Assembly (NCBI GenBank): GCA_009193035.1
Contig: SWDT01000768.1
Span: 1-64,000, forward strand
Length of the DNA stretch: 64,000 nt
Direction: 5' to 3'
Source: Halicephalobus mephisto
Lineage: Eukaryota > Nematoda > Chromadorea > Rhabditida > Panagrolaimidae
This document shows, piece by piece, positions 11,517-22,910 of this stretch. The translations under genes were made by a program, and so were the position numbers. The notes beneath the pieces were generated by a model, which saw only the letters and a list, made by a program, of their open reading frames with translations, searched no databases and had not been told where the DNA came from. How positions within the stretch are numbered: the first letter of the stretch is position 1; each line of letters opens with the position of its first letter.

Positions 11517-13959
11517 CTATTGATAGAATCCCCAAACAGCGAGGAAAAGGACAATCAAGGCAATCAAGTAAGCCAGATATTGAGACTTTTTGTTTTCAGC
11601 GGGGTTTTGGGGCACACCGCCGCAGGGAATAAATCCTTCTTTGACACGATGATTGGCATCGAAGATAGCTCGACGAGCTCCATCCCAAGCATGGGGGCCT
11701 TTGAGACGGTAAGTATAGGGGAAAACGGGAGACTTGATGAACTTGAAAGCAAGAACAGGATCCGAGGTGAGGAAATCCATGAAAGATGGTTTACAATCAA
11801 TCATGGTAGCAAGTTCATCCATAAAATTGACATAATCAACCTAAAAACTTCTTTTTGTTAATTGGATTTTTGTTTGACGTGTAAGGAATCTGATAAGATA
11901 TCCATCTAGGATTTCACCTGAATCCGTATGGTAAAAATTGATTAAAATTATAACGAATACTTTGGAAGCAAATGTTTACAAACTGTTTCATAAAAAGTAC
12001 GAATCGAGATCAAAAATTGACTCGCACTACTTTATCTCTGAGAAAAGGCCTGACTCTCGCTCAATGTAAAAATTAATTTTTGATCACAATACCTTTCCAA
12101 ATCTCCCCACCTCAACAAATATCTTAATTTTCCCTAATTTGTTCTTTTTACTTTTGAAACACTTCCATGTTTTAGTTCTTATTGAACAAAATTAATTTAG
12201 TTGGAATACAAATTATATTACCTGAATAGTGTGACGACGACTGTGAACAAATGTCTGTCTCATGGCTTGTTTCTTGTTGTTGATGTCCGTCATCATTTCT
12301 TCTTTACTGGGAAGTTGAATACCTCCAGTAAACGCTTCATAGAAGACTCTTGCTTGCATTTCTGAAATCGGCATGATCGATCCCAAGGGCTGGATAAGTC
12401 CGATGACAGCAAGAGTGTTGTGTTTACTAAGTTCAGGGGGATACATGTACTTGTAAAGAGTCACTTCGTTATTCTTGACTGGAATCAAGTTCCCTCCTTC
12501 TGCGAGCTTGAACCCGAGAGAGTATCCGGTAGACAAGATGACATGGTCGACTTTGTCGATTTTCTTGCCGTTTTCAAAGATTACTCCATTTTCAGTGAAT
12601 TCTCGAATGTTAGGAGTGACATTGATAGTTCCGTTGGCTAATCTATTTGGGAGTTCATCGTTGACGGTTGGATGAGCGGAGAAGATCCCATGTCTTGGTT
12701 TCAATCCGTACATTACGTGATCGAATTCCCTGTTTGCGTTCCATTCGAGAACCTTTGCTGTGAGCCACTCAGGGACTGCATTTCTAAGCATCATGAAATA
12801 TCGAGTAAACAAAACAACATCGAAAGGCTTTCCACTCATAACTAATCTGTTGTGGACCCAAGTTCCTCTTCTGGAAACCAGATAAATCTGTTTTGCAATT
12901 CTACTGAGTTCAACGGCAATATCACCTCCAGAGTTACCCACTCCAACAACTGCAACCACTTTGTCCTCATATCCCCGATGATCACGGTACTCATGAGCAT
13001 GGGTGATTTTCCCTTTGAATTTGTCCTGGCCTGGCCATTTCTCAGGGTAATAAGGCTCCGCATGATGGCCAGTAGCCAACAAGACACCATCAAAGACCTC
13101 GGAATGCTCTTCGTTATTCCTACAATGACTATAGCAAAGGTTAAGAAATTAATAACTCACTCATCGAGGAAGGTTACTCTCCATCGACCTGTTTTCTCAA
13201 AGTCTTCAGCTCTTTCGACATTTTTTACAAAGTGCTTGAATCTAATGTACTTCTTTAGATTGTAGTGGTCAGCATATTGACAAAAGTATTCAAATAACTT
13301 GGTGTTATGCATGAAGTTCGCAAATTCGGGCGGGGGAGGGAAATCAGAGAAGGCAGTCATTTCCTTAGAAGTGTTGATTACTGTCGATTTCATGACACAA
13401 GAAACTATAATCATATTATTATAGAAATTACACATGACATATGCTACGAAATCTTCTCAATACTAATTTCCAGAATTTCCCAAGAACTTTTAGAACTCGC
13501 GGTTTCAGGTTTTGATTCTAAAAGTCCCTATGAGATTCCAAATGACTCCAGAACCTTTCATTGGATCCTAGAAACTTCTATAGGTTTCTAGAACTTTTTA
13601 CAGCATTTTGGAGAATCCTAAATTTCCCATTGGGTTCTTGGATGTTATAAGAATCTCACAAAGTTCTATAAAGCTTCAGAAATTTCTATGAGATTTTTAA
13701 GGTTCCCAGACCTCTACTGAACTTTGAAAGATTTTAGAAATTCCCAGAGAATTCTAATTGCCGTAAATAATAAAACAAAATATCTTAACTTACTCTCTTG
13801 ACCATGGACATTTGTATTTCCAGATTTGTAATTCCAGAGTCCTCCAACGGAATCTGTACATTCGAAGCAGACTGGCTCCAATCCATAGAGCAAGGCATGT
13901 CTAATTGAAGGTAGGCCACTTGCCCCAGCTCCTATAATCGCTACTCTTTTCTTGCTCAT
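11517..13959 (-). CDS. Flavin-containing monooxygenase
   Basis: Four exons (13959-13794, 13404-13161, 13128-12222, 11840-11517) join to 546 residues, close to the usual 530. The enzyme uses FAD, NADPH and oxygen to oxygenate soft nucleophiles such as S and N. The FAD site VAIIGAGASG is at residue 6. The family motif FKGKITHAHEY precedes the NADPH site VVGVGNSGGD, and STGY lies further on. The C-terminus ends in a hydrophobic segment (YLAYLIALIVLFLAVWGF), so the protein is anchored in the ER membrane as in animal FMOs. The start is preceded by TTTTAG, a likely spliced-leader acceptor. Intron 1 is filled with TTC/GAA-rich repeat; intron 3 carries one copy of a 298-bp dispersed repeat. It resembles C. 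elegans fmo genes with a membrane tail, but the subtype is not resolved. Confidence 0.93.
11859..12156. repeat. Dispersed repeat family A, copy 1 (intron of the FMO gene)
   Basis: This 298-bp block is almost identical, in the same orientation, to 26954-27255 in an intron of the insulin receptor gene. By eye there are only a handful of substitutions and one short T-run length change. The shared block begins TAATTGGATTTTTG and ends TTTTTACTTTTG. I see no terminal inverted repeat, target duplication or coding potential. Confidence 0.9.
13470..13760. repeat. TTC/GAA-rich degenerate repeat block
   Basis: It sits in intron 1 of the FMO gene. Alternating TTC and GAA words form imperfect units such as GGATCCTAGAAACTTCTA and TTCTAGAA (13586-13593). 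The same texture recurs in introns and spacers near 15600, 17350, 18900, 27400, 46850, 50550, 51900, 53500, 55500, 57400, 58000 and 62300. Confidence 0.6.
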
Positions 13960-14812
13960 ATCCTAAAACAACAAAGATCAACTTTTAAGAATTCTTTTAA
14001 ATATATCAATGGACATAAAATTCACAAAATCCGTGCAGTTTAGAAGATAGACTGTCTTGGGAGCCGGAACCAAACATTATTCGAACAAAACTAAAAGAAA
14101 AACAAGTCCGCTGCGATCGCGGCTCTAGTTGTAGAGTGATAAGAAAATCTTAAATGTTAAGAACCAGGCGAAGTAGAGATATGAAAAAACTACACTTTAG
14201 TCACGAAAGATCCGAAAATTGACCAAACTAGACTTTGGCAAAGTCATGAAAACTAGGAATTTTCCGGAATGAAGTGCAGTCGATAATCCACTTATGAAAA
14301 GACCTCCAAAGTTGATCCTTCTATCCACAATAGACTTCAGATTATTCTCCAAGTTGGGTTTTTAACTTTCTGCGAATCTTTTCATCCCATGGAATAGTTC
14401 TTAATACTTTATATGAATAACAATCGATTTGCTGAATTATCTTCTTAGAGAGGAAAATTGAATCAATACTTGGTACTTTTCTTGAATCAATGGAATACAT
14501 GAGCAAATCCCGTGAATTCTTATCATTATCAAATTTTGATTACCAAATTATATGATATGCTTTTCACATACTACACTACGTTTCTTATGTTATGGTTATC
14601 TTTATTTTTTTTCAGAACTGAGCCAAATATTAATAAAGCTAATATATCGAAATTCAAAAAACCAACAAATGATGTTATATTTAATAACGTTAAATTTTGA
14701 ATTTGTGAGAACAGATGAATTTTTATAAAATCAAATTTTGTACATTTTTACAACTTTGATATAAATGCTGACATATTTACACCCTCATAGTATGCGAGTT
14801 TCGAAATGACTT
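13960..14812. other. Intergenic stretch
   Basis: It lies between the start of the FMO gene and the 3' end of the PTPDC1-like gene, both on the minus strand. No gene was recognised; the one open frame on the plus strand is AT-biased and unsupported. Confidence 0.4.
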
Positions 14813-17114
14813 TTAGCTTAAAGCATGATCACGAGCCCGTTTTTCATTTTGTTCAGCAATGAAGGCTTTCCGGATCCGGGATTGATGTTCTTGTTCTCGA
14901 AGATTCCGCGCAAATAAATCTCTCATGTAGTTGTGTATTGTAGCTTTCAATTCAGGGCAATGCAAACCGAAGATCCAACCAGTAACCAAATTACTGCATA
15001 CCTCGTAATTCTCACCAGTCAAGTAGCTCAAGACGTTCAGGAGGTAAAAAACTAGACATTGCCAGGATTGTAGTTTCAATCTAGAATCGAGTTCTTCTGA
15101 TTTCTGTTCTTCTTGATCCTCGGGATTTGAGTTCTGTTCTTCAGCAGAAAAATTCTCAAAAACAGCAATCAACTGCTTTTTATCGCAGTAAGGTTTCTTG
15201 ATCCCCTGCATGTAGTAATTCAGTAAATGTACCAATCTCGAGGCATCCATTCCTTCTAGAATTTTGTCAATATTGACCACAGTTGCTTCTGTTTGAAACT
15301 GATTTTTCACAGATTCATCTTGTTCGAAAGGAAATGTGGAAACTCTTGCCAGGATATTTACTACGTAGCGTGTCTGAGCCCGTCTGAAATACTTTATATT
15401 ACAGAAAAATAGATGTTATGAAGAAATTGTCATGACATGAATTTCCACACTGTTAGAAAATTCTAGAAGCTTCGTAAAAGAATTTGGAGGAAAAAGAATG
15501 ACGACAGAGTAAATCTTGGTAGCGAACTGCCACATTTATTTTTTAACACGCTTTACGCGGGAATTTTAAAATTGCATAAAATATGATTTTCTAAAGACCA
15601 GACTTCCGCGGAAGCTTCTAAAAGCTAATAAAAAGTTCTGAATCCTTTAGAATCTCGCGGAAGATTTTAGAATTTGTCAGAATCTAATGGAAACTTTTAG
15701 GACCTTTAAAATATTATGATGATTCTTAAAACTATTGAAAACCAAGAGTTCTAGGGATTGATATTTTGAGATCATGTTACAAAAATAGTTATTTCCACTT
15801 TTTGTAATAATACAACCATTATACTTGGAAACTCGTGAAATTAAGAGAAAGTTTTGAACTGACCCTTTGGAACTGAATGCATTTTTCCATTCAACAACGA
15901 TTTTCCCGATGGTACATTCGCGAACGTTATGTTTTGCTCCCTTGTCCCCCTTTGGTGTGATGTACTTGACGTGGCCTTCGAAGACTAGATGCAACAAACG
16001 ATCACAAGTATGAAAGACGACTTTAGGAATATGGGAAAACCTCCTTGTTTCTTCGCTTGAAATAAAATCATTTTGAAGCATTAGGTAGCTGCTTAAGGAA
16101 AGACCTTCTTCGAAAGGCAAAGCCACAGCTTGTTTCTCCATCAATGTTGCCAACTGTTCCACTAGTACTATTTGTCTGGGAGATTGGATTGACTTTGATC
16201 TAAACAATTAGGTTGTTTAGTAATTATCAGAGGTGTAAATTTTCCAGTCTTCAAATTCGAATTAATTTTCGAATTGAAATTAGTTCAAAATTAGTGGTAT
16301 CAATCTAAAATTGATAGTTTCGGTGGCTAGGAAATACAGTACCTTTTGGATCTGACAATTTTAATGGCAGTAGTCGCATTGATGCACTTTGACCAAACGA
16401 GATAACAAGCGATTAAGGTACAAGTCCGACCTAATCCGGCATGACAATGAATAGCGATTTTTCCTTGCTGAGCAGCAAATGACATCACTTTGATTATATC
16501 TAACAAGGAGTAAATATTGGAGATCCCGAAATCTGGCATTGCGAAATTGTAATAATAAACTGAAAGTTCGGGTAAAATTAATTGATTATAATTCTTCTCA
16601 CTTTTGTTTCTCATGAGAGACTCTGGATCGTAACTGAATCCACAAGACAGTAAAGGGGGTCCACAGAAGGAGTGTTCATTCAAACATTGGAGATTAATCA
16701 CGGTCTTGATTTGCTGTTGTTTGAACTGACGAATTATCTCGTACTGTTGAATCGAGGATTGAGTCGGTCTCGCCATAGCAAGTAGCTCTGGTGTGATCCT
16801 GAATTTGCTTTTTTATTCATGGTCATTGCCTCACTTTTACCATGAAGAATAAACCCCCTTTATGGCTTGGTCTTCTGATGGCCAAGCCGCGGGATCACAG
16901 TACTTGCAAGCTGGTCCACGACAGTAGAGCTTGCATTGCATGGACTCTGGTGTGAATCTAATGATATTTGACCTCAACGAAGAGTAGGTCGGTTTTGTAT
17001 TCACAGCAAGATTGGCTAGAGCTTCTGGGTTGACTTCTCTCTCCTCGTTCGTTTCTGAAAAATATTTCTCATTAATTAATGAATTGAACTCTTACCTCTC
17101 GTTGATGAAGCCAT
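14813..17114 (-). CDS. PTPDC1: PTPDC1-type dual-specificity protein phosphatase
   Basis: The protein starts MASSTRE at 17114. The next exon holds CRGPACKYCDPAAWPSEDQA followed by IKGVYSSW, the hallmark N-terminus of PTPDC1. The next exon reads ITPELLAMARPTQSS and the catalytic domain follows. The active-site loop is HCHAGLGRT, with the nucleophilic Cys present, and the general-acid Asp is in AMPDFGIS. Later exons carry SKSIQSPRQIVLVEQLATLM and a long C-terminal region ending RARDHALS at 14813. PTPDC1 proteins dephosphorylate phosphotyrosine or phosphoserine and are linked in vertebrates to centrosome and cilium function. The role here is unknown. An intron near 15590-15720 carries the TTC/GAA repeat. 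Catalytic residues are intact, so an active enzyme is expected. Confidence 0.9.
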
Positions 17115-17607
17115 TATTTTGTAGTGAATTGTTTCCCGAACTATACAATAACCACAACTGATAAATGAAAGTTACCAACAGCTCACGTTTGAGTCACACA
17201 ACAACTTGAAGAAAGTCGTCGTCCAGGCAACGCAGCAATTTTCCAAAAGAATATTTAAGTAAGAACCAAAAGTTTTGGAATAGATTTTTGTTTGAAAATA
17301 TTTTTATTAGAGTTCTGCGTAAGATTTTAAAATTCCATGGAAACCACGGAATCCATTCAGAGCTTCTAGAATTTTATGAAGATTTTTAGAACATTTCAGA
17401 ATTTAATAGAAATTTAAACTTGAAGATCCTCGAACTTTCGAAATACTTTTGAAAATTGATAAAATTAAGTTTTAGAAAATTGAGATTTTTCTAATCGTCT
17501 AACTTCGGAACAAGTTATAAAAGTTCAATTCCAGGAATTTCTGGAAAAAATTCACACTAAAGTGTGGAAATAATTATTTCTAAATTTTATAATAGTATTA
17601 TAATCTT

Positions 17608-20014
17608 TCAAAAGTAAAGTACAAAAGGCAAAATTGAAAATAATACATAAATTGTTGGCACGATTTTATTTAAGCTCTGGGAATTGCTTGGGAGAAGGTC
17701 AAGAGCTTCTTGAAGGGATCCACACCATTCTTTGCCTCTGAAAGTATGCTGGCCCGCTTCAAGGATTTCAGCTCTGACGAATGGGAAAATACAGAGTACT
17801 GAGCAATGTGGGTTCTCGTAGCGGTTGTTATTGCGGATTATTTTCCTGAGATCAAACTGAATCCTCGCAAATTGAAGAACCCTTTGAGCAGGAGGTTTGA
17901 CGGTTCCTTTTTCGCATCGGAGTTCGGGTACAATCAGAGTCGAGAGCTAAAAAGTTAAGTTTTCGTCCATTGCACCTGTTTTGGCAAGACGGATAATCTC
18001 GTATATTGGATCCATCTGCTGGCGTACCGTATAATTACTTACTCTCGGTTTAGAGGCGAAAACTGTACTGACAGTTACATTGACGTTTCTTTGATCAGTC
18101 ACGACTTCATCGATGAATATAATTTTGTCGTTGACGATGGAGGGGGAAACAGAAGTATCGTTTTTTGTCCGAACAATTAATTCCTAAAAGTTTCGTATAA
18201 AAATTCGGCCTTGAGTTTCCCTGCTGCGATTTGACACAATGCGGTTCGAGGCCAATTATGGCGGCTTTTTTCAAGAGGTTAATTCTACGAATCTCAATTA
18301 GAAACAAGAGCTTACCTGTTTTGTCGGGAAATCCGAATAACCTCCGTCTGAATTATGATAAAATAACCGGTACTCAATTCTGATCGCGAACCAGGTGTCT
18401 GGAAGGAGACCATCAAAGGAGAAAAGCTGAAAAGAAATTCCCTCAATTTGCATTTGAATATCCGAAACGATAAAGATTATCGTTTTGCTTTCTTCCGAAA
18501 TCCTACTTGAGGAGCTTTAACAATCGAGACGGCAGCGGCAGTAAGTTCTTGCCAAAGACACCAGAAGCCGTCACTCAAAACAAAACCACTCTTTTCAAGT
18601 ACGTTGTCGGCTTATCGGGTAGATTGGCCATATCCGGCTCTCCCAAAAACCTAATTTTATCCGTTTACGTTTGCGTGGGAAATTCAACCAAATCGGAATT
18701 GAAAATTTCCCAGATGACTCCATGATTGGTCAGAAATGTCACTTTGGATTACGTCATGGTCGTTTCCATGCTTGGCTCTTGATTTGAAGTACTATGTCGT
18801 ATTGTTATAAAACATATAAATAACTTTTTTAATTAAATTACTTTTATACGAACTTCTGGAATCTTTTAGAGAGATTTAAAATCCTGAATTTTGATGTCAG
18901 AATTTTCCATTAAAATTTGAAAATTTATATTATATTTTGGAGCATTTCCAAGGTTTCCAAAGTGTTTAGAACTTTTGATTAGATTCTAGAAACTTTGGGA
19001 AACTTTACTGGCATTCCAGTTTTCATAAACGCTGAAGTTTATTTCTCTAATCGTTTTTGGCTAAGGCGTTAATTAAATCTTTTGGCAAGCTGTAATCAGG
19101 AGCCCAGTTTAGATACTTGAAAGTATAAATTATGAATGTAGAAAGCAGGACTAATGTTGGAAGGCTTCAAAGGACAAACCGACTGAAAGCAGTCAAATTC
19201 CGTTAATGTGCCTCTTACAAGTTTTCGGAATAATGAATGAACTATGGCTTTTGATTATTATTTTCGGGCTTATTTCTAAAGCACTCCAGTTATGCAAATT
19301 TAGACTAAACTAGGTGCCCCAATAAGTTGGGTTTTCTGTTTGACATTGTTTTGTAACCAAGACTGCAATTAGAGAAAGAGAAATCCCAATCATGAGAGTA
19401 ACATGTCAAACGGGGATGCAGCAAATCTCCTCGAAAATCGGCGTTTATTTGATTGTTTCAGTGACCTCTTCGTCTCCTGAGTGTCGACGATCGAATAAGG
19501 GCAGAAAACGACCATTACGCAAATGACATGGAATCCATTCTACACAATCTTGATTTCATTATGGGACCAGATAATTCCAATTGCGGATATTGCAAGTTAA
19601 AACTTTTAGAAGCTATTTCAGAACCCGAAGCCTTAAATTTCCTTAGCAAAAGAAGTCATGCATTTCTACTCGCCTTGAAAAATTACAACAAGTTCAGGAG
19701 GATAATTAATGCGTTCTTCGCCTTTGACAACAGCTTGAAATGTCATGACTGGCTAAAAAGGGACTTACTTGATCTTCATGTCGACCTACACTTAGTTCTG
19801 TTTTCCTGTACTCTTGTAGCCTATCCAGGTCGAAAATTGTTACATCCATCTCAAACCTGGAAACATTAGAGGCAGATATCATCTTGACTACGATTGAGCT
19901 CGTCGAAACAGAAGTAATTTCGAATTTAGCAATGGCTTTCACAGAATGAAAAAACAGCAAAAACCGTAAAAGTCGGTAAAACCAGCTCTGCCGGAGGATA
20001 GTTTGCTCTCTCAT
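17608..20014 (-). CDS. Probable membrane or secreted protein with an FN3-like region
   Basis: The first exon starts at 20014 with MREQTILRQSWFYRLLRFLL and a hydrophobic stretch like a signal peptide. It continues KFEITSVSTSSIVVKMISA and ends at a strong GTAAGT donor. Downstream exons, all joining in phase 0, read LFSFDGLLPDTWFAIRIEYR..., ELIVRTKNDTSVSPSIVNDK... and LSTLIVPELRCEKGTVKPPA.... The frame stops at 17608-17610 after a hydrophobic tail (IVPTIYVLFSILPFVLYF) that could be a membrane span or GPI signal. The phrase LLPDTWFAIRIEY is typical of a fibronectin type III fold. I do not know the gene. The middle (18440-19700) is poorly resolved: a small exon reading VVKGEERINYPPEL is likely, but its junctions are unclear. 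Confidence 0.5.
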
Positions 20015-20059
20015 CGCTCTGGCATTTCTTTCTGGACTCTTCAGACTGAAATTAAGAAC

Positions 20060-21560
20060 TCAGAGAACGGAGATTCTGTTTTTAAAACGCGTGGGAACTA
20101 AAAGAGCAAAAAAGAGTAATATAAACCAATTCAACTCTACATATTTTGAAGACAGAATCGACCAAAAAATGGGTAAAAAAGAGCTTCCCGCATCCAGAAG
20201 AGATAAAGACGGAAGTCCGAAATAGGGAAAAGAGGAAATTGGCAATAACATGATTTAGATGCAAAAGTAAAAAGTAAAAACATCAACGTTACAAAGTGCG
20301 CGAGATCGATATAGAAACTCAGTTAGATATTCGATCTGATTGTAAATAAATTTGCATAAGTCGTCCCTCTGCCGGCACCTGTCAGATAGAACAAGGGGAG
20401 ACTTGTCGGATGTGGAGTCAAATGGCGGTTCACGAGGAAGAAAGCACCGCCCACCGGAAAGAACCGAAAACGTTTTCATATTTTTGATGCCTGAATATGA
20501 ATCTTGAATCTGTGGCTCTAAATGCCTTCCTTTAGAAATTTTTAATAACATCATACATGGAATATGGCCAAGTTCATCGAAAATGTGTAGAAGGAAAATA
20601 AATAAATTGTTTTTTCTGTATCAGAAAGCATTTAATCTCGGAAAAACATACAGCTGTCGGAATATGATTTAAGCTTGTAGTACGATGGAAAATCCCCAAT
20701 TTACCATGAAAGCTAAATAGAAGGCCAAATTTTCCGGTGGAGAATTAGTTCTTGAAGGGTAAGACCGAAGACTTACTATAAGCAAACGCAACAAGCCTTC
20801 ATTCATAACCTCGCTAAATTTACGAAAAACAATAGGCTATTTGCGGAATCCGGCAAAACAAGTTTTCGGCTACCGAAATATGTCATTCTGATGGTTCAGA
20901 GGGTGGAAGCAGACTCAAAAGAGGATAATTCATGCCGCAATGGAATGAACTGAAATTGGTCTCACGGGGGGTTTGCTTCATTCTCAGACTTCTTCAAGAC
21001 ATAAGGTCAAAATTAGTGTCGATTGGGTCAAGAAGAAATACGAATATGTTCCCTCCTTCTGGCATTTGTCGAATAACGAAAGCTTGAGTAATTATCAAGC
21101 GGCGTTTTATTCATTAAAAAGTAACTCCCAGCACCACCATACCCAACGGACCTATTAATTCCATAACCTAATGTCTGAGGATTCTGCTAGTTACTCTAGA
21201 TTCAGGTTCCATAAACTAATTATTATTATCGAAATTCACACCCATGATGTTACAATTCTATCATCTCTGCATCAAGGACACATTGAAATCTAATTCCACA
21301 AATATCAGATACAGTAAACAAAATCACTTTCATTTATTCATAAAAGCAATTCAAAAAGCCCGTTTGGTGTAATTACACGGAATGCCAAATGCCGCCATTA
21401 TTATCTCTAAATTTTATCAGATTCATTACCCTACTCAAAGTTTTCTCCAAAGAACTTTTTATGATGGTTTGATATCTACTACCTAAATTAACTTTATAGC
21501 TAAAATTACCTAAATCCGAGTGGAATCAAAACAATTGATAAGTAAACTCGGAAGTGTAAA
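20060..21560. other. Unresolved region with coding-like patches on both strands
   Basis: Several patches look protein-like but do not connect by good splice sites. On the minus strand, 20554-20300 reads TFSVLSGGRCFLPREPPFDS and then CRQRDDLCKFIYNQIEYLTE. On the plus strand, 20090-20236 reads NQFNSTYFEDRIDQKMGKKE, and 20973-21158 reads KVKISVDWVKKKYEYVPSFW. I cannot choose between them and call no gene. Confidence 0.3.
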
Positions 21561-21590
21561 AATAATATAATAACTATAAAATTATCAATC

Positions 21591-22762
21591 TTATTCCTTC
21601 TTTTCCTCGCTTTGCACGATATAAACGGGCTTTGGATTCTCGTCTAGGAAATGAAGAGTATCGAAAACAACCTCAATTACAATGAGAATAATAATGAGCC
21701 ATTCCAAGGCATTCGAATGTCGATGGCTGAGTGTGTTGTCGATGCTTTCAACTAGTTTCTCACAGTAGTCTAGTTTATCATTCAATAATCGCTTCCGGAA
21801 AGGTACACTGAAGTATCCTAATAGCTTCCGATAATGGGCTTCCAAATGTGGATATTCCCAATAGAAATCATCATTGAGTAGTTCACAGTTCAAGTTCATT
21901 GAGTGTCGTAAAGCAGCAAATTCTCCGCACTTCTGTAAGGCAGTTTTTCTATTCCAGGAAATTTTTCCTTGGGCAAGTTCCTTCGTGATGTAGTCCAAGG
22001 GTTCAGCGTGATTAGCCAGAGCATTTTCCCAGTAACCCAGCTTGACAGAAGCAGCCATAGCGTGAGAGAAAGCGAATCGCTCCAGTACTGCAGAACTGGA
22101 ACGATCACCATCTTCGAATTGTTCGAAATTGAGATAAATAATATCGCGATCCATGCCGGACTTTCTATCATCAACAATTTTGAAACTCATTGATTCCATC
22201 TCATCATGTTGGATGGTCTCAGGGATTGGACCGGGAGAATTCTGCATGAGGAATTCAGTTATCTGGTCCGACTGAAATTTCACAATACACAAAACTCTGA
22301 AAGTAAATACTTACTTCAATCTCATCGACATTCCACATGACGACAATTCCATCACCGAATATGAAATATTCACGCAGATCATCATTAATTCGATATTCTC
22401 TCTTAGGAACTAGATGAATAGCTTGCTCACATTCGTCATCTACATAAGTAATATCATATCGAGTACTAAGTATAGAATCAGCTAATTCATTCAATTGAAA
22501 TGACTCTGCAATCACTAAGGCCTTCACTTTCGGATATTTGGCGTTCTCCTGAAATGAAACTAAAAGTTCATATATGAAATTCGTTTTTAGAAAGACTTAC
22601 ATGTTTCAGATGGTGTTGACTCATTAACGATGGAGGTCTTCGTCGTCTTCTCATCGAAGGTCTGATCAAAACTGATGTGCCGACGTTCTTGGAAGCATTT
22701 CTATACCGAAAAGGAGAATGACGCAACGCAGCCACAACACTACGAGAAAGAGCTCGAAACAT
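21591..22762 (-). CDS. RMND1: RMND1 family mitochondrial protein (DUF155)
   Basis: Three exons start at 22762 with an Arg/Ser-rich leader ([20 protein letters not shown]) typical of a mitochondrial target peptide. The middle exon reads [20 protein letters not shown] and [10 protein letters not shown], the signature start of the DUF155 fold. The last exon has [15 protein letters not shown] and the C-terminal membrane anchor [20 protein letters not shown], ending in a charged tail. About 365 residues is normal for the family. RMND1 is an inner-membrane protein needed for mitochondrial translation. An ATTTCAG acceptor lies three bases before the ATG, and the stop of the MYST gene is only about 150 bp upstream, so the two may share an operon. 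The first intron contains a TTCATATATGAA palindrome. Confidence 0.93.
22567..22578. repeat. TTCATATATGAA palindrome in RMND1 intron
   Basis: A perfect 12-bp palindrome inside the first, roughly 50-bp intron of the RMND1 gene. It is one of five perfect intronic copies in the window (see findings). Confidence 0.85.
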
Positions 22763-22910
22763 AACCTGAAATAATATCGAGAATCAACTTTAATTTCAAC
22801 ATAAGTAAAAGTGATGCAAGAAAGAACATCTATCAAACACGTTATTTCGATCGTAAAAGTTTATGAGATTAAATGAAAGATGTGAAATGCTGAATGAATT
22901 TGCGACAATT
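22763..22910 (-). promoter_or_regulatory. Short intercistronic spacer with trans-splice acceptor
   Basis: About 148 bp separate the MYST stop from the RMND1 start. On the minus strand it holds a U-rich tract and ends ATTATTTCAG, directly before the RMND1 start. I see no AATAAA. This is the usual look of a nematode operon spacer, where the downstream message receives an SL2-type leader. Operon status is inferred. Confidence 0.5.

Noticed and set aside
19528..19869. Plus-strand open frame with WLKRDLLDLHV, resembling WMKRDLLFDLHV of the gene at 273-902
   Set aside because: It lies antisense to the first exon of the minus-strand FN3-like gene, which has a signal-like start and a strong GTAAGT donor. 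The match is short and no splice-coherent plus-strand model was found. It remains a curiosity.
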